Shown: positions 46,894-55,403 of the stretch, piece by piece
Layout of the letters: each line of letters begins with the position of its first letter
How positions within the stretch are numbered: the first letter of the stretch is position 1
Origin: Marinisporobacter sp.
GTDB taxonomy: Bacteria; Bacillota; Clostridia; Peptostreptococcales; Thermotaleaceae
Direction of reading: 5' to 3'
Length of the DNA stretch: 64,000 bases
Assembly (NCBI GenBank): GCA_025210395.1
Contig: JAOARV010000020.1
Span: 1 to 64,000, forward strand
Translations under genes and position numbers: made by a program
Notes under the pieces: model-generated
Databases searched by the model: none
The model's input: only the letters and a program-made list of their open reading frames with translations
What the model was told of the DNA's origin: nothing

Positions 46894-49215
46894 TTATTCT
46901 CTTCCTTCGTGTAACATGGTCTTAATTTTTACTCTCTCTTTATCTAAAGTTACCACAACAGCACCATCTTGATCATTTCTAAATACTACTGTACCCTTTT
47001 CTTTTAGACGATTTAATATATTTTTATGGGGATGACCATGTACATTTTTACCAACTTGTATAACAGCAATTGTTGGTTTGATTAATTCTAAAAATTCATC
47101 CGTACTAGAACTATTACTTCCATGGTGTGCTACTTTCAATAGGTCCACAGACAAGTTTGGGTAACTTTTTAAAATCTCTCTTTCTCCTTCGGCTTCTATA
47201 TCACCCGTAAATAACATATTATACCCCTTATATTCCATCAATACAATTAGTGAGTTATTATTTATATCATCACCACTAGATGCAACCAAAGACTTTCCTG
47301 GGTGAAGGATTTTTATCTTTATATTCTTTTCAATACTTATTTCATCATCCTTTAGACATTGATGTATTTTTGTTTTTTGATTGTTACAATTTTCTTTTAA
47401 GATTTTTAAATCTTCTGATTGATAATAATCTGTTCCCATAATCAAATTATCTACCTTTAAATGATGGGCTACACCAATAAGTCCATCTATATGATCTTTA
47501 TGAATATGAGATAATATCATTATATGGATTTTACCTATTCCATTTTTTCTTAAGAAGGGTACTACTGTTTTTTCTCCTATATCTATCTCTTTTTGAAGGC
47601 TTCCCCCTCCATCTATTAAAATATTTTTCTTCATAGGTGTCTTGATCAAAATGCAATCTCCTTGTCCAACATCTACAAAGGTAATTTCCATTTTCCCAGG
47701 CAATAAATATAAAGTAAATGTTATTATAAGATATAATCCAATAACTATACTCATTCCAGTTCTTTTACTTATAGGCAACTTTTTTATTTCTTTATCAGCT
47801 CTCATCCAAATGATAAAAAAAATATAATACAAAAATATAAAATAAAGACAAGGGGAAATCACTTCTATATTAGAAAAAGGTATAGCCTCTGTAATCATAG
47901 ATAAGCTTATCATGATCCTTATTAACCTGGATACAATCCATCCTAAAATAGATCCTAGTGATATACTCACAAATCCAATTAACACCATTATAATGCCTAT
48001 AGGTACAATAATACCTACAATCATTACAATAGGTATATTCACAATAAATGCTCCTAAAGATATGTAATTAAAATGATATGCTACAACAGGAATAATCCCT
48101 ATTTGGGCAGCCAAGGATACAGCTAAGGCTTTTTGAATAAATTCAAATCTGAATTTCAGTTTATTCAAAATAGGTTTGTAAAAAAGAATAATCGTAAATG
48201 TTGCTATAAAAGAAAGTTGAAATCCTAGCGCAAATAGATAGAAAGGATTTATAATCAAAAAAATTAATCCTACACTAGCAATAGCTGATAAAGAATCATA
48301 TCTTCTATTTAAAATCGGTGCCAAAATCAATACAAAAGTCATGCTTACAGCCCGTAAAACAGAAGGGGCATATCCAGTAATAATAACATAAAAACTTAAA
48401 ATAGCCAATAGACTAATTGTTCTTATTCTTACCGAAAATTTATTTAACAATTTTTGAATATACAGATAGATGATTCCTACATGTAATCCTGATACTGCTA
48501 GAACATGTGCTATCCCTACTTTTTTAAAGGTTTGATATACATCTATATCTAACTTTTCTTTATCGCCTAACAAAATTCCTAAAAAAACACCTCCTTCTCT
48601 CTTAGGTAGAACATTAGAAACAGTCTGAACAATACGGTATTTTACAAAATTTGCTCCTCTTATAAGAGAAGATATATCACCCTCTCCTATAATTTTCATT
48701 CTATTAACATCTCCATACAAGATCCCATAAATCTTTCGTCCTTTTAAATACATATTGTAATCAAACATTTTAGGATTTCGTCTTTTTTGAGGTTCTAAAA
48801 AAGTCCCATAAAGTTCTATGCGTTTTCCTATAATAGATGGAAATTCCTTATTTTCTCCTTTCAATTTCACAAGTATTTTTCTTGAAAGTTTAAATTTTTC
48901 TCCTTCCATCATAATACTTTCTACCTTCAACACCATCTGTATGCCCTTTTTATGAGAAACATCTATTACATCCCCCATCATATATACTTTTTCTCCAAAA
49001 AAATCCTTGAATTGTCCATTCGATTCATTACTCCCCTTAAGATTCAAAGCCCCTAATAATAATATAATAGAAAATAATACAATAGAAAAAGCTTTCTTAT
49101 AGATCAACAAGCCTATGATCACACTCATAAAAAAAATGTATAGCATCATCCCATAAGATATACTCAAGTGATACGACAACAATATACCTAAAACATAAAA
49201 TCCTGCTATCATCAA
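46894..49215 (-). CDS. comEC: ComEC/Rec2 DNA-uptake channel protein
   Basis: Predicted membrane channel and nuclease for uptake of transforming DNA. The 773-residue protein has N-terminal membrane helices and the DUF4131 region (about 1-170), the Competence domain with about 8 helices (about 200-470; GIAHVLAVSGLHVGIIY) and a C-terminal metallo-beta-lactamase domain (VDVGQGDCILIKTP, LSHIHKDHIDGLIG, KVAHHGSNSSS). TTG 49215 is 7 bases beyond GAGGAG; ATG 49212 is equally possible. No other competence genes are nearby. Confidence 0.93.
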   Translation of the reverse strand: MMIAGFYVLGILLSYHLSISYGMMLYIFFMSVIIGLLIYKKAFSIVLFSIILLLGALNLKGSNESNGQFKDFFGEKVYMMGDVIDVSHKKGIQMVLKVESIMMEGEKFKLSRKILVKLKGENKEFPSIIGKRIELYGTFLEPQKRRNPKMFDYNMYLKGRKIYGILYGDVNRMKIIGEGDISSLIRGANFVKYRIVQTVSNVLPKREGGVFLGILLGDKEKLDIDVYQTFKKVGIAHVLAVSGLHVGIIYLYIQKLLNKFSVRIRTISLLAILSFYVIITGYAPSVLRAVSMTFVLILAPILNRRYDSLSAIASVGLIFLIINPFYLFALGFQLSFIATFTIILFYKPILNKLKFRFEFIQKALAVSLAAQIGIIPVVAYHFNYISLGAFIVNIPIVMIVGIIVPIGIIMVLIGFVSISLGSILGWIVSRLIRIMISLSMITEAIPFSNIEVISPCLYFIFLYYIFFIIWMRADKEIKKLPISKRTGMSIVIGLYLIITFTLYLLPGKMEITFVDVGQGDCILIKTPMKKNILIDGGGSLQKEIDIGEKTVVPFLRKNGIGKIHIMILSHIHKDHIDGLIGVAHHLKVDNLIMGTDYYQSEDLKILKENCNNQKTKIHQCLKDDEISIEKNIKIKILHPGKSLVASSGDDINNNSLIVLMEYKGYNMLFTGDIEAEGEREILKSYPNLSVDLLKVAHHGSNSSSTDEFLELIKPTIAVIQVGKNVHGHPHKNILNRLKEKGTVVFRNDQDGAVVVTLDKERVKIKTMLHEGRE

Positions 49216-49302
49216 AATCGGTCTCCTCACTTATTTAACCCCTCCCTTTTCTTATCCTATATAATCCTTTTATTGAATATTTTTCCCTTATTCCATAAAA
49301 AT

Positions 49303-49336
49303 AAAAGATATATCCCAAAAGAATATATCTTTTATC
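49303..49336 (-). terminator. Terminator of the 102-residue gene
   Basis: AAAAGATATAT and ATATATCTTTT pair around CCCAAAAG. T-rich tail on the minus strand. Confidence 0.8.
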
Positions 49337-49343
49337 CCTCATA

Positions 49344-49652
49344 TTAATGTTTTAATTCCTTCTCATCCCTTAAGTAATTAGGAGTATATCTTCCTGTAGT
49401 ATGATCATTTCCCATGTACAATAAATCTGCTTCAATATTTATACTATGATTATTTTTATCATGCTTAATTTCAACATTCTCCACGCTACCATCATCTTGA
49501 TGATAATTTAGGTACTGCCACAAAATATCCCTCGCATTTTCAACACTTACATTCCTATCATATGTAACTAAATATTCTTTTTCTGGTACTTCAAGATATA
49601 ATTTATATTTATCCTTTACTTTCACTCTTCTTTCACTAATACTATTTAGCAC
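49344..49652 (-). CDS. Small protein of unknown function
   Basis: A 102-residue hydrophilic protein with no membrane segment. The sequence KYKLYLEVPEKEYLVTYDRN and later VENVEIKHDKNNHSINIEAD suggests a small alpha/beta fold. The start is probably GTG 49652 behind GGAAGGGA. It lies alone between comEC and the ECF gene, with its own terminator. I do not recognise the family. Confidence 0.6.
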   Translation of the reverse strand: MLNSISERRVKVKDKYKLYLEVPEKEYLVTYDRNVSVENARDILWQYLNYHQDDGSVENVEIKHDKNNHSINIEADLLYMGNDHTTGRYTPNYLRDEKELKH

Positions 49653-49746
49653 ACAATCCCTTCCTTTCTTTTTTTATATTATTATCATTCCCTTTTCATA
49701 AAAAAGCTTTCAGAAATAAATATGCTATTATGTGGAATATTCACTA

Positions 49747-49775
49747 AAAAAGACCTCCATCAGGAAGTCTTTTCT
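49747..49775 (-). terminator. Terminator of the ECF S-component gene
   Basis: AAAGACCTCC and GGAAGTCTTT pair around ATCA with one mismatch; TTTTTT follows on the minus strand, right after the stop. Confidence 0.85.
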
Positions 49776-50312
49776 TTATCTATAGTTTTCTTTTAGTTTT
49801 TGAAATAATTTTATTTTATCAAAGGCTAACATGAGTGGTGCTGCTAATACACCTCCACCTACTGCTTGCATAATATTTCCAATAACCCCCAGCACCGCTG
49901 TACCAAACCCATACAATACACTTTCATAGGACAAATATCCTAAAACCATAATAGTGCCTCCTATTAATACAGAAACAGCAAATACAATCATTTTTTTAGA
50001 AACACTTATATCTACCCTCTCTATTTTCTTATAAATATATCCAATTGCTAAAGCCTCTAAACCTTTGATCACAAAAGTAGCCGGAGCATAAATATAATAT
50101 CCTGAAAAAACATCTGCAAAAAGGGATCCTATTCCAGCAGCAAGACTTCCAGCTACAGGACCTAATAAAATACCACTAAGATATACCATACTATCACCAA
50201 TATGAATATATCCTTTCGTTGGAGTTGGTATTTGTATTAGCATTGTACCCACTAGTACTAAAGCTGCCATTAATCCTGTAATCGTTAATTGCTTTACATT
50301 CATTTTACCCAT
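49776..50312 (-). CDS. ECF transporter S component
   Basis: Substrate-binding membrane subunit of an energy-coupling-factor vitamin transporter. The 178-residue protein has about six transmembrane segments and the S-component pattern LTITGLMAALVLVGTMLIQI, GYIHIGDSMVYLSGILLGP and YAPATFVIKGLEALAIGYI, resembling COG4720 proteins (HmpT/Pdx-like). Substrate cannot be named from sequence; a pyrimidine or pyridoxine precursor is plausible. The A and T subunits are not in this window, so it should share them (group II). GAAAGGAG precedes ATG. A strong promoter with repeated TGTATCG motifs lies upstream. Confidence 0.85.
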   Translation of the reverse strand: MGKMNVKQLTITGLMAALVLVGTMLIQIPTPTKGYIHIGDSMVYLSGILLGPVAGSLAAGIGSLFADVFSGYYIYAPATFVIKGLEALAIGYIYKKIERVDISVSKKMIVFAVSVLIGGTIMVLGYLSYESVLYGFGTAVLGVIGNIMQAVGGGVLAAPLMLAFDKIKLFQKLKENYR

Positions 50313-50414
50313 TGTATCGTTCTCCTTTCAAATCACACCTATATGTATCGTTCCCATATTATTATAGCACCTAATTGTACCTATGTAAACAGTATTTTAT
50401 CGCGTTTTGTATCG
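50313..50414 (-). promoter_or_regulatory. ECF promoter with three TGTATCG repeats
   Basis: The sigma-A promoter is -35 TTTACA (50389-50384), 17-base spacer, -10 TATAAT (50366-50361) on the minus strand. TGTATCG occurs in plus orientation at 50313-50319, 50344-50350 and 50408-50414, spaced 31 and 64 bases apart, near whole helical turns. The first touches the start codon. These look like operator half-sites of an unknown regulator. Confidence 0.65.
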
Positions 50415-50493
50415 GTACATTTTCTTTATTTTCTATTTTTCTTCTGCAATTCTATTCCTCAATTTTTATTTCAAGTTTTGTCTTTATTTTGTA

Positions 50494-50521
50494 ACATAAA
50501 TCCTATTATTAACATAGTATA
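50494..50521 (+). promoter_or_regulatory. Sigma-K-like promoter of the 31-residue gene
   Basis: AC (50494-50495), 17 bases, then CATA-GTA-TA (50513-50521) matches the sigma-K pattern AC-N16/17-CATA-N3-TA. It lies 61 bases before the GTG start. AT-rich context makes chance matches possible. Confidence 0.5.
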
Positions 50522-50581
50522 TATTAAGAAAAAGGACAAGAGATAAAATATTTAAAGTGAAATCAAAAAGGAGGGGTTAAC

Positions 50582-50677
50582 GTGGGTTGCTACGGTGGTT
50601 GTGATAGTAGTTTATTATTCTTCTTTCTACTTCTTGTAGTATTATTCTGCTGTCCGAGTTTCGGATGGGGTTGCTAA
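50582..50677 (+). CDS. 31-residue hydrophobic Cys/Gly protein (YjcZ-like)
   Basis: GTG start with AAAGGAGG 8 bases upstream. The product begins MGCYGGCDSS, continues as one hydrophobic segment LLFFFLLLVVLFCC and ends PSFGWGC. It resembles the small YjcZ/YhaL-type sporulation membrane proteins of Firmicutes and similar Cys/Gly-capped clostridial peptides. A sigma-K-like promoter and a terminator frame it, so late mother-cell expression is inferred. Confidence 0.75.
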   Translation: MGCYGGCDSSLLFFFLLLVVLFCCPSFGWGC

Positions 50678-50682
50678 AATAA

Positions 50683-50714
50683 AAGAATTGGGGGATTTTC
50701 TCCCAATTCTTTAT
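50683..50714 (+). terminator. Terminator of the 31-residue gene
   Basis: AAGAATTGGGGGA and TCTCCCAATTCTT pair around TTT, followed by TATAC. Only a short T-run. Confidence 0.75.
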
Positions 50715-51000
50715 ACATAGTTTTGTCTTCTTACATTTCTCATTTTTTTATTTTTTCCATAGCTTTTCCTTAAAATATAAATCATCGTAATAATCCCATT
50801 CTTTTGTCAACACTTAATTCTTTTCCCATGTCTTTCTTCATTTTATCAAAATGTTCTCTTATCTTAAGGTTTATAGGTATTTTATCCGTAATCAAATCAT
50901 CTCACTTCATCTTTTTCTTAGGAAAAATTCATCATAAATTCACTATATAACTAAAAAATTTATATTCCATACAGGTAATATAAAGTATCTTTATTATACA
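50715..51000. other. Intergenic stretch with one doubtful small frame
   Basis: Between the terminators of the 31-residue gene and the TPR gene I see no convincing gene except the small minus-strand frame at 50782-50895. The rest is AT-rich without clear structure. Confidence 0.5.
50782..50895 (-). CDS. Possible 37-residue small protein
   Basis: TTG start with GAAGTGAG upstream, a moderate ribosome-binding site. The translation begins (M)ITDKIPINLKIREHFDKMKK and ends RMGLLR. Charged, helix-forming composition with few rare residues suggests coding, but length and non-ATG start make this uncertain. It could also be the relic of a larger gene. Confidence 0.35.
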   Translation of the reverse strand: MITDKIPINLKIREHFDKMKKDMGKELSVDKRMGLLR

Positions 51001-51034
51001 AAAATAAGCCAATAGTTTTCACTATTGACTTATG
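51001..51034 (-). terminator. Terminator of the TPR gene
   Basis: ATAAGCCAATAG and CTATTGACTTAT pair around TTTTCA. On the minus strand ATTTTTG follows; it overlaps the stop codon at 51030. Confidence 0.85.
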
Positions 51035-52286
51035 AATATTTTTCCTTTAACGCTACAATAGCATCTCTAATAGGTTGATAATCTGGAAGAATCTTTCTTG
51101 CTTTATATAAATACCACTTGGCTTTTTCTAATCTTCCTGTATAAAGATAGATTAAACCTAAATTATGATGTCCATGCCCATTTTGAGGATACAATTCAAT
51201 AACCTTCTTTCCATAATATTCAGCTTTCCTATAGGATTTCAAATCTTCTCCATAAATTTTCGATAAGTTTAACAAAGCAATAAGATCTTTTTCATCATAT
51301 TTTAAAAATTTTTCATAATAATAGATTGCTTTTTCATATTTATTTACTTGCTGATAGCAGATCCCTAGACTATAATAGATATCTTGTCGTACTTCTACAA
51401 CATCTTCTCCATTTATGACAAGAGCCTTTTGATAGCAAATGATAGACTCCCGATCTTTTCCTATTTGGCAAAAGATATCCCCCATCAGTTTCCAATATAT
51501 AGAAGTACCCGGATGCTTTTTAATACATTCCTCTAAAACTTCTAAGGCCGTATCAAAATACTCACTATTTATATAGGCAATGAGTAAATTATGAATAAGA
51601 TATTCATCCTCTGGATCAATTCTCAAACCTCGTCTACATACATCTATTGCTTCTTCCTCTAATCCATTAAGGAGCAGAAAATTACTCATATTTAAATAAG
51701 CTTCTGATACATTAGGCTGTAGAGTTGCCTGCACTTTCAAGCATCTAATACTCTTATGCAATTCTCCTTTTGCTTCATAATAATAAGCAAGATCCTCAAA
51801 AACATAGTATCTTTTGTACTTCTTTAAAAAAAAAGGATTATTTTTGTATATGCACATAAAGGCAGCTCTTGCAATATCTATTCTACCTTCTTTATAATGA
51901 TTTTTTCCTTCCTCTAAAAAAATTTTCCACGCATTAGAATTATTTTCTTCTTCCATCAAATTATATTTTTGTATCCACATATTTTCCATCTTTCTTTGTG
52001 TCATGAACTCCTGAGGAAAAAATAAATTTTCAAAAATCCAAAAAGATGGTATTTCTTTCTGAATCCTATGTTTTATGGTATAGCTTTCTTCTTCATCTTT
52101 TAGTTTTATTTTCATCCAATATCCAGGAATTTTTTTATATTTACTTTGAAACGAAATGTCTTTTACTCCTAAAGCTAATGGCCCCTCTAGCCTCTTTGGA
52201 TTACTCTCTTCTTCTATCTCAAAAATTCTTTTCAAATAATCATTTCTTAATCTTTCTGTCGGAAAAAAAATGCTAAATTCATTCAA
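51030..52286 (-). CDS. Tetratricopeptide-repeat protein
   Basis: A 418-residue cytoplasmic protein. Residues 1-115 are an unrecognised domain with KKIPGYWMKIKLKDEEESYT. From about 120 to the end are eight or so TPR units (for example AYLNMSNFLLLNGLEEEAID, IYYSLGICYQQVNKYEKAIY, GHHNLGLIYLYTGRLEKAKW). TPRs make protein-binding superhelices; the partner is unknown. Start TTG 52286 with AAAGGAGG upstream. It lies between the small-gene region and the methyltransferase, with its own terminator. Confidence 0.8.
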   Translation of the reverse strand: MNEFSIFFPTERLRNDYLKRIFEIEEESNPKRLEGPLALGVKDISFQSKYKKIPGYWMKIKLKDEEESYTIKHRIQKEIPSFWIFENLFFPQEFMTQRKMENMWIQKYNLMEEENNSNAWKIFLEEGKNHYKEGRIDIARAAFMCIYKNNPFFLKKYKRYYVFEDLAYYYEAKGELHKSIRCLKVQATLQPNVSEAYLNMSNFLLLNGLEEEAIDVCRRGLRIDPEDEYLIHNLLIAYINSEYFDTALEVLEECIKKHPGTSIYWKLMGDIFCQIGKDRESIICYQKALVINGEDVVEVRQDIYYSLGICYQQVNKYEKAIYYYEKFLKYDEKDLIALLNLSKIYGEDLKSYRKAEYYGKKVIELYPQNGHGHHNLGLIYLYTGRLEKAKWYLYKARKILPDYQPIRDAIVALKEKYS

Positions 52287-52449
52287 GCATATAGCCTCCT
52301 TTCATTATAAGGGACTATATAATACTTATGTTTCATAATTTTTAGCCCTCGTTTATTCTAATATATAATAGTTCTTGCTTCTTATAGACTTCTCAATCAA
52401 AATTTGAATATAGTATTGAAAAATATATATTTTATGATTCAATATAAGA

Positions 52450-54588
52450 TTATTTTATCACGTTCCTTTTATATAAATTTTCTATGATAGCTATTTCTTC
52501 ATTAGTTAATTCATATAAATGATAAAATATACGATCTAACTTTTTTTGAATCCTGTCCATTTCCCCAAATTTCACCATTTCCTTTACTAAAATGCTAATC
52601 TCTTTACAAATACTTTCATCGTCAATACATAATATTGGTAAATTTTTCAAAGGAGTTGCATATAATTCTAAATAATCTCCCTTTCTTTTTCCTCGATTAT
52701 ACAGCCAAAAATACATAATCTTTGAATTTAAAAATCCTAATAGTATATGAAAATCTATATTTTTTTCTTTTAAAGTAATAAAATATACATCAGCACTAGC
52801 ATACCAAGAAGAATCATTCAAAGCAAATCTATTTTCTTTTGCTCTATGAGGAACAATAATCTTAGTACTTTCAAAGATTTCTTGTTTTCTAGGCCATTGT
52901 AATGCATACCAGCATCTCGTTCCTCTAACCGTTTCTCTTCTCTTTTCTAAAACTTCCTTATATCTTGATAAATGCTCTAAAACCTTTTTGTCTATCTTCG
53001 TTTCATCCTCTACATATAGTAAATATTTTGACGAATGATGATTTGCATAATACCTTTTTATATCACTATTTTTATACATAGGTTTAATAAAATGTGAATC
53101 TAACAACTCTAATGCACTTGCTTCCTCATAAGATAAAACAAATATTCCCTGACTTAATTGTATATTCCTTTTTTTAACAATTTTGAAAGAGATTTTTTTC
53201 TCAAGCATATCTTTCGTTACTTTATCTGCTCCACTAACAATTCCTTGATTTACATTACAAATCTCTTTTAATGTATATTGCCTATTGTCATATATTTTTC
53301 TTAATATACTATCGTACTCATTATTTTCTTGTATCAAGATTTGCCCATAGTCATCATATAATTTTTCTTGATTTTCTAATATATATTGAGCTACTTTCTT
53401 TTTCACTCTCTTACTTCCATAAAGCAACTCATGCATCTCTTGTGTATTTATATTTTTTTCTTTAATATATTTTATACATATAGCTTGATTTTTGCTCATG
53501 TCCTTTTCTAAGAAAAATATAATATTATGCTGTCCTTTAGCAGATTTAAAAATTTCATAATCATTAAAGTTCACAATATCTATAAAAGTACAATGCTCTT
53601 TAAAAAAATTTCGTAATTTTATAGCACCATCAGCAGTTACAAAGTAGTTGGTCGTAATATAAGCTAATATTCCTTTTTCTCTTAAAATTTCTAATGCTCT
53701 ATAAATGAAAAAGTAAAAATAATCCATTTTGCCTTCATAATATTTTTTCCCAAATGAAGTATTTTTTATTTTATCAAATATAGGCTTATTTCCTTTTTCA
53801 CCTAAATAAGGAGGATTTCCTAGAACAATATCAAATTTTTTATCATTTCCAAAAATTTTTCTAGTTACTAAGCTATCTGCCACCACAACATTGATTTTAT
53901 CTACATATTTTCTATGAGTTTCTTCATGAACCATAGAAAACAAAGCCATTTTTCCTACTATAGCAGGCTGATTTTGTATATCTACCCCAAACAAATTATT
54001 TTCCACAATATATTTTCTTATTGAAAGATCCTTTTTCTTCTTTCCTAGTAGATCATAAATATTTTTTTTATAGACATATATTTTTTTTAAAGCGCCTATC
54101 AAAAATAATCCTGTTCCACAAGCTATATCAATAATCTTTACTCTATCTAATGCTTTTAGAATTTTTATAAGTTCTGCTTTTTTTATACAAGCATTGCCCT
54201 GTAAAATTTTTCGTAAATCATTCTCTGTACAATTTGTTTCTCTTGATAAATAAATTTCTAATGATCGGTTTACCATATATTCTATAATATACAAAGGCGT
54301 ATAAAAACTTCCTGTTTTCTCTCGACGATTTTGTGATAAATAATCTTCATAGATCTGACTAAGTACACTAAAATCATAATCATCCAGATTTAGACTTCCA
54401 TTGAATTGAAACTTACTATTTAGATCATTTCTTATAAAAATCCCTATATCCTTTAAAGCTTTTACACCATATTTTTTTAAAAATACGAACTTACAAATTT
54501 CTAATATAATATCAGCTTTTCCAATTTTTAAGTCTTCTGTATTTTTCAAGATTTCATCAAATAACCTTTTCCATTTTTTAATTTGCAT
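52450..54588 (-). CDS. Adenine-specific DNA methyltransferase, Eco57I/TaqI-like
   Basis: Predicted N6-adenine methyltransferase of 712 residues. After a helical N-terminal part (to about 95) comes motif X GSFYTPLYIIEYMV, SAM motif I KIIDIACGTGLFLIGAL (about 158-174), motif IV VLGNPPYLGEKG (about 265-276) and the region YITTNYFVTADGAIKLRNF. The C-terminal half (from about 430) resembles a TaqI-like target-recognition domain with NVNQGIVSGADKVT and a late IIVPHRAKENRFAL, LLGFLNSKIMYFWLYNRGKR. I see no PD-(D/E)XK nuclease motif and no neighbouring restriction gene, so it may be an orphan. ATG 54588 has GGTGGAG upstream. Confidence 0.88.
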   Translation of the reverse strand: MQIKKWKRLFDEILKNTEDLKIGKADIILEICKFVFLKKYGVKALKDIGIFIRNDLNSKFQFNGSLNLDDYDFSVLSQIYEDYLSQNRREKTGSFYTPLYIIEYMVNRSLEIYLSRETNCTENDLRKILQGNACIKKAELIKILKALDRVKIIDIACGTGLFLIGALKKIYVYKKNIYDLLGKKKKDLSIRKYIVENNLFGVDIQNQPAIVGKMALFSMVHEETHRKYVDKINVVVADSLVTRKIFGNDKKFDIVLGNPPYLGEKGNKPIFDKIKNTSFGKKYYEGKMDYFYFFIYRALEILREKGILAYITTNYFVTADGAIKLRNFFKEHCTFIDIVNFNDYEIFKSAKGQHNIIFFLEKDMSKNQAICIKYIKEKNINTQEMHELLYGSKRVKKKVAQYILENQEKLYDDYGQILIQENNEYDSILRKIYDNRQYTLKEICNVNQGIVSGADKVTKDMLEKKISFKIVKKRNIQLSQGIFVLSYEEASALELLDSHFIKPMYKNSDIKRYYANHHSSKYLLYVEDETKIDKKVLEHLSRYKEVLEKRRETVRGTRCWYALQWPRKQEIFESTKIIVPHRAKENRFALNDSSWYASADVYFITLKEKNIDFHILLGFLNSKIMYFWLYNRGKRKGDYLELYATPLKNLPILCIDDESICKEISILVKEMVKFGEMDRIQKKLDRIFYHLYELTNEEIAIIENLYKRNVIK

Positions 54589-54744
54589 CACATCTCCACC
54601 CAAATAAAATTGTAAAAGTATCCAGTTCTGGACACCTCATTTCCTATTTCTTTCTATTGAAATTTTATTTTTTTCCAAAATAATGTGTAATATTCAAAAT
54701 ATTCTTCCGATACAATATATATATAGAATGAAAGGGGTGTTTAT

Positions 54745-55392
54745 ATGTCAACCAAAAAAGTAACCTCCTCTAATAAAACTAGAATCAACAATATGTTAGT
54801 TAATCAAGCTTCCCAAACCGGTCAAATCCATAGTATTCGGCCCATCCGAAAAATAGAAAAAATTCATAATTACGCCTTTCAATCTTCTAATAATAATTTT
54901 TTTGGCTCCTCTCATTTTTATGAACATTTAAAAAAACTAAAAGAAGAGTACCTTCATTTTTATAGAGCGCAGCAAGAGCTTGAAAATACTTTAAAAAAAT
55001 TCATTTATTCTACTCATAAAGATTTTATTGTCATGATTAAAGAACTTATCTCAAAATACAATAAAGCCATTATCTCTTTACAAGATTTTGATCTTGATTT
55101 TAATACGAGCTATTGCAAAAACATACATGCTATTCTTTTATCTCATGAATCAAATCTAGAAAAAATAGGTATAACCATACAAAAAGATACAACCCTATCT
55201 ATAGATGAAAGAATCTGCTTTCATGCTCTAAAAAATAATAAAAATGATATAGCGTTTTTATTCACTAATAAGAATGGATTCATTAAAAAACTTTATTATG
55301 CCTTTAAAGAAATTAAATTACCTACATATGATAAAAATCCTTATAGTATTTCGTCAAAAGATACACATTTGATTATCGATGAAAGACGCTAA
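54745..55392 (+). CDS. Stand-alone protein with FliD C-terminal-like segment
   Basis: A 215-residue plus-strand protein. Residues 1-55 are polar and disordered-looking. Residues 58-110 form a long helix (HFYEHLKKLKEEYLHFYRAQ, ELISKYNKAI). The C-terminal half has SNLEKIGITIQKDTTLSIDE followed by ALKNNKNDIAFLFTNKNGF, which matches the pattern of the FliD flagellar-cap C-terminus (L..IGIT...DGTLS.DE..L..AL..N...V..LF). It lacks the FliD N-terminal domain and is about half the usual length. No flagellar gene is nearby. GAAAGGGGTG precedes ATG. True function unknown. Confidence 0.65.
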   Translation: MSTKKVTSSNKTRINNMLVNQASQTGQIHSIRPIRKIEKIHNYAFQSSNNNFFGSSHFYEHLKKLKEEYLHFYRAQQELENTLKKFIYSTHKDFIVMIKELISKYNKAIISLQDFDLDFNTSYCKNIHAILLSHESNLEKIGITIQKDTTLSIDERICFHALKNNKNDIAFLFTNKNGFIKKLYYAFKEIKLPTYDKNPYSISSKDTHLIIDERR

Positions 55393-55403
55393 TTTTCAGA
55401 TGT

